54,927 bases of DNA from an uncultured Bacteroidales bacterium (GCA_937901185.1 CALCHR010000076.1:1-54927), one strand, 5' to 3'; positions 45,490-52,765 are shown, counted from the stretch's first letter. A program made the numbers and translations. Notes: generated from the sequence alone by a model not told the origin.

Positions 45490-46746
45490 TTACTCTGCTT
45501 CTTGCCAACCGGAAGCAGTTTTAACTTTGACGATCTCAGCCTCTTGCCAAGCACCATTTACTTTTACATATACAGGCCCTTCTAAAAAACCAGAAGTAGT
45601 CTTAGCTCTCATGACTCCTGCATTTTGAACTAGGTATTCATTTGAGGTGCTAACAGGTCCGCGTAAAATATCGTTTTCGGCCCAGCCGCCGACTTCCAAA
45701 CCCAAACCATTTCTGGCAATAGCTTGTACGGTCGCAGTTATCGTATCACCAGGTGCAAAGTAATCACTTGGATCATCACAAACAAGTGAGCAGCTTTGTA
45801 TTCCTGCTTCATCGTCAATGTCACCCTGGCATACACGATAAGTGTACTCTGGACTAACAATACAGATAGCATAACCGCCAACAGGAGATGAGGCATTTGT
45901 CGCAGTAGCTGGAGTCCATGAGACAGTCCAAGGTTCTTTAACAGTAAGACGTGACTTATTATAAGTAATAACGGGCTTACCAGGAGCACTAGGTGCTTGA
46001 TAGTTTTTAACTGCTAGACTTGCTGTAGCAGTTCTAGTGGAACCGTGTTCACCTGTTGTTACTGCCTTTGCATATATAGTCTTGGTAGCATCACTAGCGT
46101 TGGCTGTAAGTGCTTGATTTGAAACTTTGCCACTATTAGAATAATTAGTATCATAGCCCCAACTAAAAACGGTTGTTGCAGTATTATTAGCGCCATTAGC
46201 ACCATCAGTACCAGAAATAGTAAATGTATTATTTTTATTGTCAGTGATTGTAACTACGGGCGTGCCAACGTCACCATGGAATTCTGGAATTGTTAAACTA
46301 AAAGTTAAGTTACCTTTGTTATTTCCTCTGTAGTCTGCCCAACCGACGCCTATAGTAACATTAACAGATGCAGTAGCTGCCGTAATGTTGTTTGCAGTAA
46401 AGGAATAGCAAGTTACTTCTTTCGTGTTTTGTTGTTGTTTGCCCCACTCATAAGTCATGTCAGTCGCATAGTAATAGGTACCAGATACAGTGTGCGTATC
46501 ATCACCATGAGACATCTGAGCAAACTTTTGAACTCCTCCATACCATGCAGCTACGGAGTTAGATGTCCAAGTACCGGTACCGCCTTCGCTAACAGTCTTA
46601 CCACAAGGAGTGAAAGAAACACCAAATTCGAAAGTTACCCCGGTTTCTGTACGATTACATTCCCCTCTAAAAATATTAACAGCCATGTCAATATTACCAT
46701 AACTAGAACTCGTTATTTTCTGGGTAGTAGAATAAACAAATGCCAT
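45490..46746 (-). CDS. FN3-like phage appendage protein, paralog of the next gene
   Basis: 418 aa. N-terminal 160 residues (NIDMAVNIFRGECNRTETGV...) unlike those of the sister, then the same FN3-like block (TISGTDGANGANNTATTVFS, VKNYQAPSAPGKPVITYNKS) and cap (WQEAEIVKVKTASGWQEAE). The pairs of GW.EAE / VK.KT..GW repeats at the end may be a binding unit. Likely receptor binding or head/tail decoration. AAAGGAAGTAATACAAT before ATG. Confidence 0.72.
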   Translation of the reverse strand: MAFVYSTTQKITSSSYGNIDMAVNIFRGECNRTETGVTFEFGVSFTPCGKTVSEGGTGTWTSNSVAAWYGGVQKFAQMSHGDDTHTVSGTYYYATDMTYEWGKQQQNTKEVTCYSFTANNITAATASVNVTIGVGWADYRGNNKGNLTFSLTIPEFHGDVGTPVVTITDNKNNTFTISGTDGANGANNTATTVFSWGYDTNYSNSGKVSNQALTANASDATKTIYAKAVTTGEHGSTRTATASLAVKNYQAPSAPGKPVITYNKSRLTVKEPWTVSWTPATATNASSPVGGYAICIVSPEYTYRVCQGDIDDEAGIQSCSLVCDDPSDYFAPGDTITATVQAIARNGLGLEVGGWAENDILRGPVSTSNEYLVQNAGVMRAKTTSGFLEGPVYVKVNGAWQEAEIVKVKTASGWQEAE

Positions 46747-46752
46747 ATTGTA

Positions 46753-47304
46753 TTACTTCCTTTCTTCCTGTGCCAGGACTTCTTCAATCTTATAAAGAAT
46801 GTCTTCTATAATATCTTTAGTATTATCAGAAAGATTCTTTTCGTCGTCGTCCTTCGCTTTATCATAATAGAAACTAATTAACTCTCGGTGATCGCTGCTC
46901 TCTACTGAGAAGGAACCCCAGTCACAAATCATTTCTAATATATAAATATAAGGCATGTCCTCGCCGAGCCAGAACTCAGGATGATGTTCATTGTTCGTCC
47001 AGTGATGCTTCCATGCTTCTTCATACTCTAAAGTCTTTCCGCCGTTGTTAAACCACTTCTGAGCGTACGGCTCGAACTCTTCCTCTGAGAACTTAGAATC
47101 ATCGTGTTCTTTTATCATGTCATCGAATAAGTCGACATCAATATCTTTAAATAAGTCCGGGCAATTTTCTTTTAACCATGCGGCGAACTTCTCGACGTTA
47201 GCTTTATGTTTAAGAATATATTTTTCATTTTCTTCTAAGTATCCGGCCCTTCCTTCAGTAAGGGAGTCAAGATACTTCATTACATTTACAAAACTTGTAT
47301 TCAT
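46753..47304 (-). CDS. DUF5662-family-like protein
   Basis: 183 aa. KHKANVEKFAAWLKENCPDL, EHDDSKFSEEEFEPYAQKWF, EAWKHHWTNNEHHPEFW and YILEMICDWGSFSVE are the H.NV, HD.SKFS, HH..N.HHPEYW and EMICDW pattern of a metal-binding conserved family (DUF5662). Substrate unknown. AAAGG precedes ATG. A terminator-like hairpin sits in its leader (47326-47358). Confidence 0.72.
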   Translation of the reverse strand: MNTSFVNVMKYLDSLTEGRAGYLEENEKYILKHKANVEKFAAWLKENCPDLFKDIDVDLFDDMIKEHDDSKFSEEEFEPYAQKWFNNGGKTLEYEEAWKHHWTNNEHHPEFWLGEDMPYIYILEMICDWGSFSVESSDHRELISFYYDKAKDDDEKNLSDNTKDIIEDILYKIEEVLAQEERK

Positions 47305-47325
47305 TCTTTATAGCCTTTCTTATAT

Positions 47326-47358
47326 AATTAAAAGCTCCCAAGAACTCGTCTCAGGAGC
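47326..47358 (-). terminator. leader hairpin resembling a terminator
   Basis: GCTCC ... GGAGC with inner pairing, then TTTTAATT on the minus strand, 20 nt upstream of the gene at 47304. Could be an attenuator within the leader. The strip 47305-47540 holds no gene I can support. Confidence 0.45.
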
Positions 47359-47392
47359 CAGAGCCCAATTACAACATCCTTTATTTTCATTC

Positions 47393-47405
47393 ATTTAATT
47401 TAGCG
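47393..47405 (-). promoter_or_regulatory. recurrent CGCTAAATTAAAT motif
   Basis: Minus strand CGCTAAATTAAATG, core shared with 11821, 36573, 39980 and 49701; lies upstream of the DUF5662-like gene. Confidence 0.4.
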
Positions 47406-47467
47406 TAAAATAAAGCACTCGAATTCAATATTTTATTAAATAGATAATTTATCAATTATGTTATATA

Positions 47468-47493
47468 TGACATGATCATGTCACACGTGACAT
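47468..47493. repeat. two overlapping palindromes
   Basis: TGACATGATCATGTCA (47468-47483) is a perfect 16-bp palindrome. It overlaps ATGTCAC-AC-GTGACAT (47478-47493), an inverted repeat sharing the ATGTCA half. Typical of a two-site operator. Adjacent to a terminator. Confidence 0.6.
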
Positions 47494-47529
47494 ATAAAAA
47501 AGAACCCAAGAAGCTTATCTCGGGTTCTC
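47494..47529 (-). terminator. Rho-independent terminator
   Basis: AGAACCC / GGGTTCT stem with additional pairs inside the loop (AGA / CTT), T-rich on the minus strand. Ends the operon of the gene at 47541. Confidence 0.85.
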
Positions 47530-47540
47530 TTATATTATAT

Positions 47541-48467
47541 TTAACAGTAAGACAGACAAATGTTCAGGACGTTATCATCCTTTAACATTTCTTTATCTAG
47601 GTCAATAGATAGTTCCTTAGAATATCTGTTAATTAAATTTATTAAATCAGTTTCTAATCTATCTACATCTAATTCAATTGGGTCGAAGACATTCCACATT
47701 GCTCTCCACTGAACTCTTTCGCCGTCGAAGTAGTTATCATCATAGAAGTCAACACTCTCTGCATTTATATCTGAGTTAAGCATTTCATCAATAGCTTCAG
47801 AAGCCTCATGGAAAAACTTTGGCATTCTATAGAATTCACCATCAACATACATCTCAGGTCCATCTTCTACTACTTCAGGTGCTACTGCTTTAACAGGTTC
47901 AGCAGAACCTCTCGCTCTCAGCTCTGCTTCAATAGTAGCTATGATGTCTTTGTAGCCTCTGGCTTTAGCAATGTTCAGATACTTCTTTAACTTATCATCC
48001 TTGGCTGCTTTGTAATTAACAGGTCTTGTACCATCATGCCAAGCATCTACTTTTTCTTCTGGTGACATAGCTTCTGCAAGTGGCTTGTCTTCTGCATTCC
48101 ACATTGAGCTGTACTCCTCAAACTCTTCCTCAATAGAAGTCAGTACTCTACATGCCTCCCAAGGAATGAAGCCGTTGTACTCCCAACCACTGGTTTCATC
48201 TATAAAGGTAAATAGATTTTCATCTAACAAAGAAGTGTCTACTTCAAGAACTACTTGAGTATTATAGTAATATTCAAAGTCATCGCTGTGTTCTACCCAC
48301 TCAGTCCACTCAATAGACATAAGTGCATCTGAAGGCGTCTCAGACAGAGCAACAACACCTGGCTTAGAGTATGAGTTAATCTTTCTTCTTATGTTACCAA
48401 GGCCGCGAGCCTTAATGCTATCTAAGAACATCTCATAGGTAGCATGATATAATTTTTTAGGAATCAT
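47541..48467 (-). CDS. possible ADP-ribosyltransferase-fold protein
   Basis: 308 aa from MIPKKLYHATYEMFLDSIKA, ATG 7 nt after AAGGAG. LYHATYEMFLDSIKARGLGN, GVVALSETPSDALMSIEWTE and a later QVVLEVDTSLLDENLFTF echo the H-[TS] / Y-like and [YV].ET motifs of ADP-ribosyltransferase/KptA folds (His at 8, then a glycine-rich turn, then a strand with Ser/Glu). The rest is acidic and may be regulatory. A NADAR gene lies 1.3 kb away. Identification is by pattern only; an unrelated fold is possible. Confidence 0.4.
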   Translation of the reverse strand: MIPKKLYHATYEMFLDSIKARGLGNIRRKINSYSKPGVVALSETPSDALMSIEWTEWVEHSDDFEYYYNTQVVLEVDTSLLDENLFTFIDETSGWEYNGFIPWEACRVLTSIEEEFEEYSSMWNAEDKPLAEAMSPEEKVDAWHDGTRPVNYKAAKDDKLKKYLNIAKARGYKDIIATIEAELRARGSAEPVKAVAPEVVEDGPEMYVDGEFYRMPKFFHEASEAIDEMLNSDINAESVDFYDDNYFDGERVQWRAMWNVFDPIELDVDRLETDLINLINRYSKELSIDLDKEMLKDDNVLNICLSYC

Positions 48468-48498
48468 GTTCATTCTCCTTATTGTCGTTTAAAAGTAA

Positions 48499-49077
48499 TC
48501 AAACAAAAACGATATCCTCAGGAATCTTATATCCTGGATATGCTGCTTCTAGTTCATTTAAAAAGGTCAGTGTTCCGCATCTATTACACATACGGATTAT
48601 ATCATTTCTTCCATCTTTTATGAAGGAAAAATAATTACGTGTGCCGCAATCAAAGCACGTATCTTTGGCTATCTTCTTTAAATTATTTACTCTAGCAGCT
48701 TTCTCTTTTGCACGAGCTGCATCGTGTTGTGTCTCATAATTTTCTGTGTCAAGTATTTGGCAGCTACTATTGTTAATTAACCTGTTCAGCAAAGTCTTTA
48801 GCATTCTGTTTTCAATTTGTCCTTTGCCGGCCGCATTCTTTAATAAGCGAGCCTCAAGCTCAGAGATAGACCCGTTAGCAAGTTTAGCCAGTACTAGCTC
48901 TGGTCCGTCAGGTTTTTTACCAATTGGATAAGCATATGTTTTCTTAGCTGTCTCAAAAGCTGCCTCAGCTTCTGATTTGTCTGTTGTTAAACAACAAACT
49001 TCATGGTTCGTGTTCTGCAGTACTACTAGATAATAGTCTGACGTACTGATATCCTCGGATAGCTTTAAAAAAATCAT
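48499..49077 (-). CDS. hypothetical protein with C-terminal zinc ribbon
   Basis: 192 aa from MIFLKLSEDISTSDYYLVVL, ATG after AGGAG. Helical middle, then TCFDCGTRNYFSFIKDGRND and RMCNRCGTLTFLNELEAAYP, a two-knuckle zinc ribbon near the C-terminus (about residues 142-170). Located between ART-like and acidic genes. Role unknown. Confidence 0.75.
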   Translation of the reverse strand: MIFLKLSEDISTSDYYLVVLQNTNHEVCCLTTDKSEAEAAFETAKKTYAYPIGKKPDGPELVLAKLANGSISELEARLLKNAAGKGQIENRMLKTLLNRLINNSSCQILDTENYETQHDAARAKEKAARVNNLKKIAKDTCFDCGTRNYFSFIKDGRNDIIRMCNRCGTLTFLNELEAAYPGYKIPEDIVFV

Positions 49078-49092
49078 AAGCTTCACTCCTAT

Positions 49093-49677
49093 TTAATTCC
49101 ACAAATTCTCGATGAGCTTAAACTCTTCTGCAAAGGAAGCTGATTCAATCAGCGTAGCTGATAACTGTCTTGCACGTGGAAATTGTTTTTTAATGATAGC
49201 GATTGCTTCGTTAGCCGTATTAGCTTGCACTTCTTTTGAATCTTCTATATAACCCCTAGGAGTGCGAGCTTCTATGACCCAGGATACTAAGAAGGTTGGT
49301 GTGACTTTAACGTCTTCTACTTCTTTTTCAAATTCTCGAATATCGGCTAAAAGCTCATCATAGCTTCTACTCCTAGCTACCAACACACCATCTAAATAAG
49401 CAGCTAAGCTTTCTCCTTCTTTATGAACATCGTAAGCACCTAGATTTTCAGTTAAGCTAGAGAAGTCAATAAAAGAATCTTCTTCTAGGCCATCAGCCCA
49501 TTGCCAGAAAATATCCAGTGCGGTTTCATTATCAATAGGCTCATCAAATATTTCTAAAGCGTGCCACAGTATCTCTTCTTTTTCTTTTGAGTCTGCTGCA
49601 AACCACTCTTCACTAGAGTAGTTACGCAAGCCTTCCCAGAATAGATCAACAAGGCGGGTAGTAATCTCAGAATCCAT
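49093..49677 (-). CDS. hypothetical acidic protein
   Basis: 194 aa, acidic helical first half (WEGLRNYSSEEWFAADSKEK, DIFWQWADGLEEDSFIDFSS) and a beta-rich C-terminus with PTFLVSWVIEARTPRGYIED and SASFAEEFKLIENLW. AAGGAGTCAAGGTT before ATG. No family recognised. Confidence 0.75.
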   Translation of the reverse strand: MDSEITTRLVDLFWEGLRNYSSEEWFAADSKEKEEILWHALEIFDEPIDNETALDIFWQWADGLEEDSFIDFSSLTENLGAYDVHKEGESLAAYLDGVLVARSRSYDELLADIREFEKEVEDVKVTPTFLVSWVIEARTPRGYIEDSKEVQANTANEAIAIIKKQFPRARQLSATLIESASFAEEFKLIENLWN

Positions 49678-49700
49678 AACCTTGACTCCTTACACAAATT

Positions 49701-49720
49701 TATATATAATTTAGCAAAAT
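49701..49720 (-). promoter_or_regulatory. recurrent TTGCTAAATTATATATA motif
   Basis: Minus strand ATTTTGCTAAATTATATATA, nearly identical to the copy at 11821, directly downstream of a terminator and ahead of the gene at 49677. Confidence 0.45.
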
Positions 49721-49749
49721 AAAAAAGCTCATGTAAAATACATGAGCTT
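49716..49749 (-). terminator. Rho-independent terminator
   Basis: Perfect 11-bp stem AAGCTCATGTA / TACATGAGCTT with 3-nt loop and TTTTATTTT downstream on the minus strand. Ends the NADAR operon. Confidence 0.9.
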
Positions 49750-49764
49750 CTATATAACCATAGT

Positions 49765-50181
49765 TTAGACACTAAGCTTGGCACGAACTCCCATAAGAAT
49801 TTTACCAAGCATATTCTGACCGTGACCGTCCACAGTTCCCCAAATACGATCTCCCCACGTATTTCCTTCTTCTAAATACTTGTTGCCGGTAGCAAGTAGT
49901 TTATTACGTAGTTCCGGATTTTGAGTGAACTTTGCAAAACAGATCTCTTGCATAATATTGAATTTAACAGTTTCCCAGTCTGGTCGCAATAAAACGCGTC
50001 TGCCAAGTCTTTTAGCAGAAGATGGATCTAAGGTACTAAATTGTTGTCTGGATTTTCGGTCAATAAGTTTGGCAGACTGAAAAGCTGCCTCATTGTTTCT
50101 ATAGGTAATACCTTCCCAGGTAACTGGTGCTTCAAAAAAGTTACTGAGAAAATAATACTCTCCTCTAAATTCTTTTATCAT
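49765..50181 (-). CDS. NADAR (YbiA-like) N-glycosidase family protein
   Basis: 138 aa. FRGEYYFLSNFFEAPVTWEG, YRNNEAAFQSAKLID, AKRLGRRVLLRPDWETVKFN, KFTQNPELRNKLLATGN and EGNTWGDRIWGTVDGHGQNM are the conserved blocks of the NADAR family. Family knowledge: enzymes that cut N-glycosidic bonds; some remove ADP-ribose from guanine bases in DNA and so counter ADP-ribosylating toxins. I infer a counter-defence or repair role. ATG overlaps the upstream gene's stop (ATGA). Full length for the family. Confidence 0.88.
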   Translation of the reverse strand: MIKEFRGEYYFLSNFFEAPVTWEGITYRNNEAAFQSAKLIDRKSRQQFSTLDPSSAKRLGRRVLLRPDWETVKFNIMQEICFAKFTQNPELRNKLLATGNKYLEEGNTWGDRIWGTVDGHGQNMLGKILMGVRAKLSV

Positions 50182-50348
50182 AGTGAAGCAAACTCCTGTC
50201 CGATAGCAAACAACTTATTACAGATATCTACGTATTCTTCTGTTGGTAAACTAAAAGTAATCGAGGTTCTAAGCTGGTATAGACGCTCTTCCAGCTGTGC
50301 TTTTTCTTCCAGTATTTTAGTTGCTCTGTTATATGTTTCCATTGTCAT
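50178..50348 (-). CDS. small helical protein (56 aa)
   Basis: Short gene coupled to the NADAR start by an ATGA overlap. MTMETYNRATKILEEKAQLE then LPTEEYVDICNKLFAIGQEF: two helices. AGGAAATAAAC before ATG. Close translational coupling suggests a partner of the NADAR protein, but that is inference. Confidence 0.68.
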   Translation of the reverse strand: MTMETYNRATKILEEKAQLEERLYQLRTSITFSLPTEEYVDICNKLFAIGQEFASL

Positions 50349-50550
50349 GTTTATTTCCTACTTTCTTACACAGCCACTTATAAAACTTGTCAATCATATC
50401 AGCCAACCAAATGCCAACACAAAACGGAGCAAAAGCATGAAACAAGCTCAGCTCTCCTCCATACGGTTTAATATACATGCTTAAAGTTACGCAGCCAACA
50501 AGTAACACAGCAAACATAACTGTAAGCCACCGCGCTTTATTTTTTGTCAT
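50329..50550 (-). CDS. small membrane protein
   Basis: 73 aa from MTKNKARWLTVMFAVLLVGC, ATG 9 nt after AAAGGA. Two hydrophobic helices (about 8-24 and 37-55) and a basic C-terminal tail (KFYKWLCKKVGNKHDNG). Both ends likely inside. Function unknown. Confidence 0.72.
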   Translation of the reverse strand: MTKNKARWLTVMFAVLLVGCVTLSMYIKPYGGELSLFHAFAPFCVGIWLADMIDKFYKWLCKKVGNKHDNGNI

Positions 50551-50587
50551 ACACAAAAGTCCTTTACACAATAGTTAAGTATAATAT

Positions 50588-50616
50588 ATTATACAGTATA
50601 ATCGGGTACAGTTAAA
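50588..50616 (-). promoter_or_regulatory. promoter
   Basis: Minus strand TTTAAC, 17 bp, TATAAT, right after a terminator; drives the gene at 50550. Confidence 0.65.
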
Positions 50617-50643
50617 AAAGAAAACCTGGATTGCTCCAGGTTT
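50612..50643 (-). terminator. Rho-independent terminator
   Basis: Stem AAACCTGGA / TCCAGGTTT with a 4-nt loop; TCTTTTTTAAC on the minus strand. It overlaps the stop of the gene at 50642. Confidence 0.88.
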
Positions 50644-50845
50644 AGATAAAATGTAGTTTACTGAAAGGCGTCTTACCATCGCCCACCTTAATTCTGGTAG
50701 GCTTAAGGCCGAACCAGCTTTTGTACCAAGGCAGGTTAGTAACAACAACCAGCTCACCATCAAGAAACACTTCATTACGTAGTGTTAGAAGGTAATAAGG
50801 ACCTCTGCGCATTTGAATACATTGTCTGCTAAAACTAGTCGGCAT
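50642..50845 (-). CDS. small beta-strand protein with tail-fibre-like GDGKT motif
   Basis: 67 aa: MPTSFSRQCIQMRRGPYYLL, NEVFLDGELVVVTNLPWYKS, RIKVGDGKTPFSKLHF. The last part resembles the repeat 'IGDGKTPFSELPF' common in phage tail fibre and tropism proteins, here as a free small protein. GGAGGTACAAA before ATG. Possibly a fibre cap, or a diverged remnant. Confidence 0.62.
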   Translation of the reverse strand: MPTSFSRQCIQMRRGPYYLLTLRNEVFLDGELVVVTNLPWYKSWFGLKPTRIKVGDGKTPFSKLHFI

Positions 50846-51017
50846 TTTGTACCTCCATTAACTCGTCAAGCCAGTCTTCTAGCACATTAAGTCTACCTTT
50901 AAAGTAACCGAGTTCCCAATAACCATTATTACTTAATTTGTCTTTACGAGCTTCAAGCTCCTCTATTCTAGCTTTTGCCTTTTTAATCTGTCGCTGCAAA
51001 AATTTAATATCAACCAT
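50835..51017 (-). CDS. small coiled-coil protein
   Basis: 60 aa: FLQRQIKKAKARIEELEARK forms a heptad helix, then YFKGRLNVLEDWLDELMEVQ. AAAGGA 12 nt before ATG. No family recognised. Confidence 0.71.
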   Translation of the reverse strand: MVDIKFLQRQIKKAKARIEELEARKDKLSNNGYWELGYFKGRLNVLEDWLDELMEVQNAD

Positions 51018-51020
51018 AGC

Positions 51021-51239
51021 TTAAAAAATTCCTTTCAAAGCGTCTGCTCTGCTAGGAGTGGTTGCAATAACTCTTTGATCCCATTCCCACTCGCCAAAAT
51101 CAATTAGAGCACAAGCTTCTTCTACTGATATAACTGTTGTATTAAAAAGTATAGTATGATCGCACTCAGTACCTTTGATAGGCTCACCATCCGAGTTGTG
51201 TAAACAAGTTTGAAAATCAATTCGTTTTACATTTTCCAT
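51021..51239 (-). CDS. hypothetical protein
   Basis: 72 aa from MENVKRIDFQTCLHNSDGEP, ATG 6 nt after AGGAG. Short alpha/beta with EEACALIDFGEWEWDQRVIA. No family recognised. Confidence 0.72.
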   Translation of the reverse strand: MENVKRIDFQTCLHNSDGEPIKGTECDHTILFNTTVISVEEACALIDFGEWEWDQRVIATTPSRADALKGIF

Positions 51240-51253
51240 AAGAATCTCCTGCA

Positions 51254-51457
51254 TTATAATTCAAAGACTTCAACAACTTCAGTGTTATCTGTTGCTTCTT
51301 TAAATACCTTACAGCAATTCTTGGCTTCGTCTACAGTAGCATAGCCGGCAGACAGTCCGATGCTCTGCCAGTCCTCTTCAAGCCACATGCCATTATAAGT
51401 ATATTTACGAACTTGAGGTTTAAAGCAATCTAAATATTTGATAATTCGAAACATCAT
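51254..51457 (-). CDS. hypothetical protein
   Basis: 67 aa: MMFRIIKYLDCFKPQVRKYT and GYATVDEAKNCCKVFKEATD. GGAGGCTAAAGTC before the first of two ATG codons. No family recognised. Confidence 0.72.
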   Translation of the reverse strand: MMFRIIKYLDCFKPQVRKYTYNGMWLEEDWQSIGLSAGYATVDEAKNCCKVFKEATDNTEVVEVFEL

Positions 51458-51461
51458 GACT

Positions 51462-51731
51462 TTAGCCTCCTTCGATCATATCAATCAGTTCTTTCTGCCA
51501 GCGATATTGTCCACGCTCTTCGATGAATTCGCCTACTTTATACCAACCTAAAATAAAAAACATGGCGTCAGTCGCAAGTTTTACTTTATATCTCGGAGAC
51601 ACCTCAATAACAAGTTGAACAGTATCTTTCTCAGAGTCTAGGGAAGAACAGTGCTCAATGCTAAACCGGTAAGAGTCGTCATACTCAGACTCGAGAAACT
51701 CTAGAACAGCTTTACAAAACTGCTTCATCAT
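51462..51731 (-). CDS. hypothetical protein
   Basis: 89 aa. MMKQFCKAVLEFLESEYDDS, VQLVIEVSPRYKVKLATDAM and WQKELIDMIEGG; alpha/beta. GAGGTAAT before ATG. No family recognised. Confidence 0.73.
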   Translation of the reverse strand: MMKQFCKAVLEFLESEYDDSYRFSIEHCSSLDSEKDTVQLVIEVSPRYKVKLATDAMFFILGWYKVGEFIEERGQYRWQKELIDMIEGG

Positions 51732-52072
51732 ATTACCTCACTTAAAATTTTTGTAATAGTAGCTTTAGCTGTTTCTGCTTCACCATACTCAGTAAAGACA
51801 TTAACACCCCAAGCATAATAATCCCAGAAGTGTCCATTGTGACGTTTTAGAATCGCCTTTACACCGCTCTTGGTGACATTGAAATAGACGATGGTATCGG
51901 TTTCAATTTCTCCGGTATGCCGGTCGATATAGAAAATGGTCTGACCAATATGACCAGGCAACTTTACGTAGTTTTTACCCTTGTCAAGAATAAAGTCTTG
52001 ACAAACATCATCGCATACACCGCCAAGTCTAGAACATACTGCAAAATGTATACATACTTCACACTGTCGCAT
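51728..52072 (-). CDS. Cys-rich phage protein
   Basis: 114 aa. Five Cys in the first 25 residues (CEVCIHFAVCSRLGGVCDDV and C) probably bind zinc or iron; then VKLPGHIGQTIFYIDRHTGE and a beta C-terminal part. Similar to small phage proteins with the KLPG.IGQT.FYI motif. GGAGGTTATTTAACG before ATG. Role unknown. Confidence 0.75.
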   Translation of the reverse strand: MRQCEVCIHFAVCSRLGGVCDDVCQDFILDKGKNYVKLPGHIGQTIFYIDRHTGEIETDTIVYFNVTKSGVKAILKRHNGHFWDYYAWGVNVFTEYGEAETAKATITKILSEVI

Positions 52073-52088
52073 CGTTAAATAACCTCCA

Positions 52089-52751
52089 TCAATCTCGAAT
52101 CAAAACAGTTAAACCGTAGTCAGCCGGCTTTTTCCAGTTCTCAGTTCCAAGGTAGACTCTTAAGGTAAATTCTACTTCGTCTAAATACGGTACCAAATCC
52201 TTTGATAGGCTATCTTTATCCCAAGCAAGATTAAAGTAGGTAGTATAACCAGGCTCTACCTGATCAACATTAAACAAAGGCTTACTGCTCACACTTGCGA
52301 TAGACACATTGTCAAATAAAATAGAGATCGCTTGCTCACTGTGGTTTTCTACTTTGAGCTTATAACCAAATTCCCACCAAGATTCTGATTCAAGTTTTTC
52401 GACAACACTTATTGTGACATCTTTATTATCTAAAATAATCTCAGGTAAGTTGTTATCGCGAATGGTCTTAAGCGTAATCAGATGCTGTGTATGAGGTGTG
52501 CCGGTAACAATCACTTGCTGGTCAACACATACCCAAAGTCCGTTGATTCTTTGATAGGTAAATATAGTTGTGGTTGTTTCGCCAGTCTGCTCATTATAAA
52601 CAGACTGCTGTAGAATATTGCCATAAGCGTCATAAACAGTGTTGATGTTTGAGGCAGGGCCAATAACCTCGGTACTTGCTTTTTTATTATCGCATGCAGT
52701 CAAACAGAGTACCAGCAGAAAAATCAAAAACAAATAAATAAACCGTTTCAT
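52089..52751 (-). CDS. putative lipoprotein
   Basis: 220 aa. N-terminal signal MKRFIYLFLIFLLVLCLTAC with lipobox LTAC, cut before C20, which would be lipidated and anchored outside the membrane. Mature part is beta-rich and acidic, with IINTVYDAYGNILQQSVYNE-like repeats and EDVTISVV. A phage-coded lipoprotein may block superinfection at the surface; that is inference. GGAGGTTAAATAA before ATG. Confidence 0.78.
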   Translation of the reverse strand: MKRFIYLFLIFLLVLCLTACDNKKASTEVIGPASNINTVYDAYGNILQQSVYNEQTGETTTTIFTYQRINGLWVCVDQQVIVTGTPHTQHLITLKTIRDNNLPEIILDNKDVTISVVEKLESESWWEFGYKLKVENHSEQAISILFDNVSIASVSSKPLFNVDQVEPGYTTYFNLAWDKDSLSKDLVPYLDEVEFTLRVYLGTENWKKPADYGLTVLIRD

Positions 52752-52765
52752 TTATTTAACCTCCA

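Noticed and set aside
47321..47394. 24-codon minus-strand frame across the leader hairpin (MNENKGCC...)
   Set aside because: No ribosome binding site and AT-rich start; kept only as a possible leader peptide idea, not a gene.
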